A DNA stretch of 33,733 bases. Source: Rhodopirellula sp. (GTDB lineage: Bacteria > Planctomycetota > Planctomycetia > Pirellulales > Pirellulaceae). The stretch spans positions 3,223 through 36,955 of the forward strand of contig PAAT01000182.1 of the NCBI GenBank assembly GCA_002698965.1, in the 5' to 3' direction. The notes beneath the pieces were generated by a model. That model did not search any database and was not told the DNA's origin. It worked only from the letters and a program-made list of their open reading frames with translations. The position numbers were made by a program, and so were the translations under genes. Shown here piece after piece: positions 33,430-33,733 of the stretch. Each line of letters begins with the position of its first letter. The first letter of the stretch is position 1.

Positions 33430-33733
33430 TTACGGTGCTTCATAATCACTGAAGTCGAAATCCGGATCTTCATCATCCGTGTAATCGGCTTTAGCATCAT
33501 AATCTTCTATTTCGTATTCTGCTTCTGTTTCTGCTTCTGTTTCTGCTTCCTCTTCCTCTGCTTCCTCGTACTCTTCTCCTACTTCCTCTTCCTCTTCTTC
33601 CTCTTCCTCTTCCTCTTCTTCCTCGTACTCTTCTCCTACTTCCTCTTCTCCTACTTCTTCCTCTTCGTACTCTCCTTCTTCGTGCTCTGCTTCCTCTTCC
33701 TCTGCTTCCTCTTCCTCTGCTTCCTCGTACTCT
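33430..33733 (-). CDS. 3' end of a gene with a Glu-rich tail (possibly pntA1)
   Basis: Reading the minus strand, an open frame runs from the window edge to TAA at 33430-33432, about 100 codons without a stop. Its encoded sequence is mostly Glu with Ala, Tyr, Gly-Val and Thr-Glu steps and ends DFDFSDYEAP. The start is outside the window. It is immediately upstream of pntA2 in the same direction, the place where pntA1 would be expected, so it could be PntA1 with an acidic tail. No catalytic part is visible, so this is only a possibility. Repeats keep the frame. Confidence 0.5.
   Translation of the reverse strand, partial: EYEEAEEEEAEEEEAEHEEGEYEEEEVGEEEVGEEYEEEEEEEEEEEEEEVGEEYEEAEEEEAETEAETEAEYEIEDYDAKADYTDDEDPDFDFSDYEAP
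33544..33574. repeat. 31-base direct repeat, copy 1
   Basis: An exact 31-base copy of this stretch, which begins TGCTTCCTCTTCC and ends CTCGTACTCT, recurs at 33703-33733. The copies are 159 bases (53 codons) apart and both in frame in the Glu-rich coding sequence, within a wider array of TTC/CTC steps. Confidence 0.85.
33703..33733. repeat. 31-base direct repeat, copy 2
   Basis: Second exact copy of the 31-base repeat, reaching the end of the window. The array probably continues beyond the window. It encodes part of the Glu-rich tail on the minus strand. Confidence 0.85.

Noticed and set aside
33541..33733. Repetitive stretch considered as a CRISPR or satellite array
   Set aside because: The repeats have no unique spacers and all respect a single reading frame, so they are coding low complexity.

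Overview
The window looks like a chromosomal segment from a planctomycete (phylum Planctomycetota). This is an inference from four features: the N-terminal module in front of a Ser/Thr kinase, a very long acidic L17 protein, fused secreted amidohydrolases, and Kdo/LPS genes next to fucose-type sugar catabolism. Gene spacing is bacterial and base composition is moderate. I see no insertion sequence, prophage, CRISPR array, tRNA or rRNA.

Region 1 (1-6590, + strand) is the distal part of the ribosomal protein super-operon: rplR (3' end only), rpsE, rplO, secY, adk, rpmJ, rpsM, rpsK, rpoA, rplQ, closed by a clear intrinsic terminator. rpmD, map, infA and rpsD, often found in such clusters, are absent from their usual slots. 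Several spacers carry hairpins. The rplR-rpsE spacer can form two mutually exclusive hairpins followed by a T-rich run, like an attenuator. L17 has an internal insertion and a roughly 90-residue acidic tail, and L36 has an all-Cys zinc site.

Region 2 (6611-9562) holds a predicted HExxH metallopeptidase, an outer-membrane-type lipoprotein of unknown role and a class II fructose-bisphosphate aldolase.

Region 3 (9724-19925) is mainly about the cell envelope: kdsD and kdsC (Kdo precursor synthesis) sit directly before a 964-residue LptC/OstA-like protein. An esterase on the opposite strand and hpt follow, then two overlapping GT-B glycosyltransferases, the second lacking the usual donor-site Glu pair, and a glutamine-dependent asparagine synthase.

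Region 4 (19922-25140) holds an L-fuconate dehydratase translationally coupled to a secreted anthrax-lethal-factor-like zinc protein. A divergent unknown 407-residue protein and a membrane Ser/Thr kinase follow.

Region 5 (25217-33733) holds two secreted amidohydrolase genes with three amidohydrolase modules, of which only one keeps the HxH metal motif. It continues with a CtpA-like S41 protease, the proton-translocating transhydrogenase genes pntB and pntA2, and at the window edge the 3' end of a gene encoding an extremely Glu-rich tail, possibly pntA1.

A recurring feature is that three of the five tail-to-tail gene pairs meet with no spacer: two share a four-base TTAG/CTAA stop and one abuts directly. 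The two pairs with a spacer have a hairpin there.
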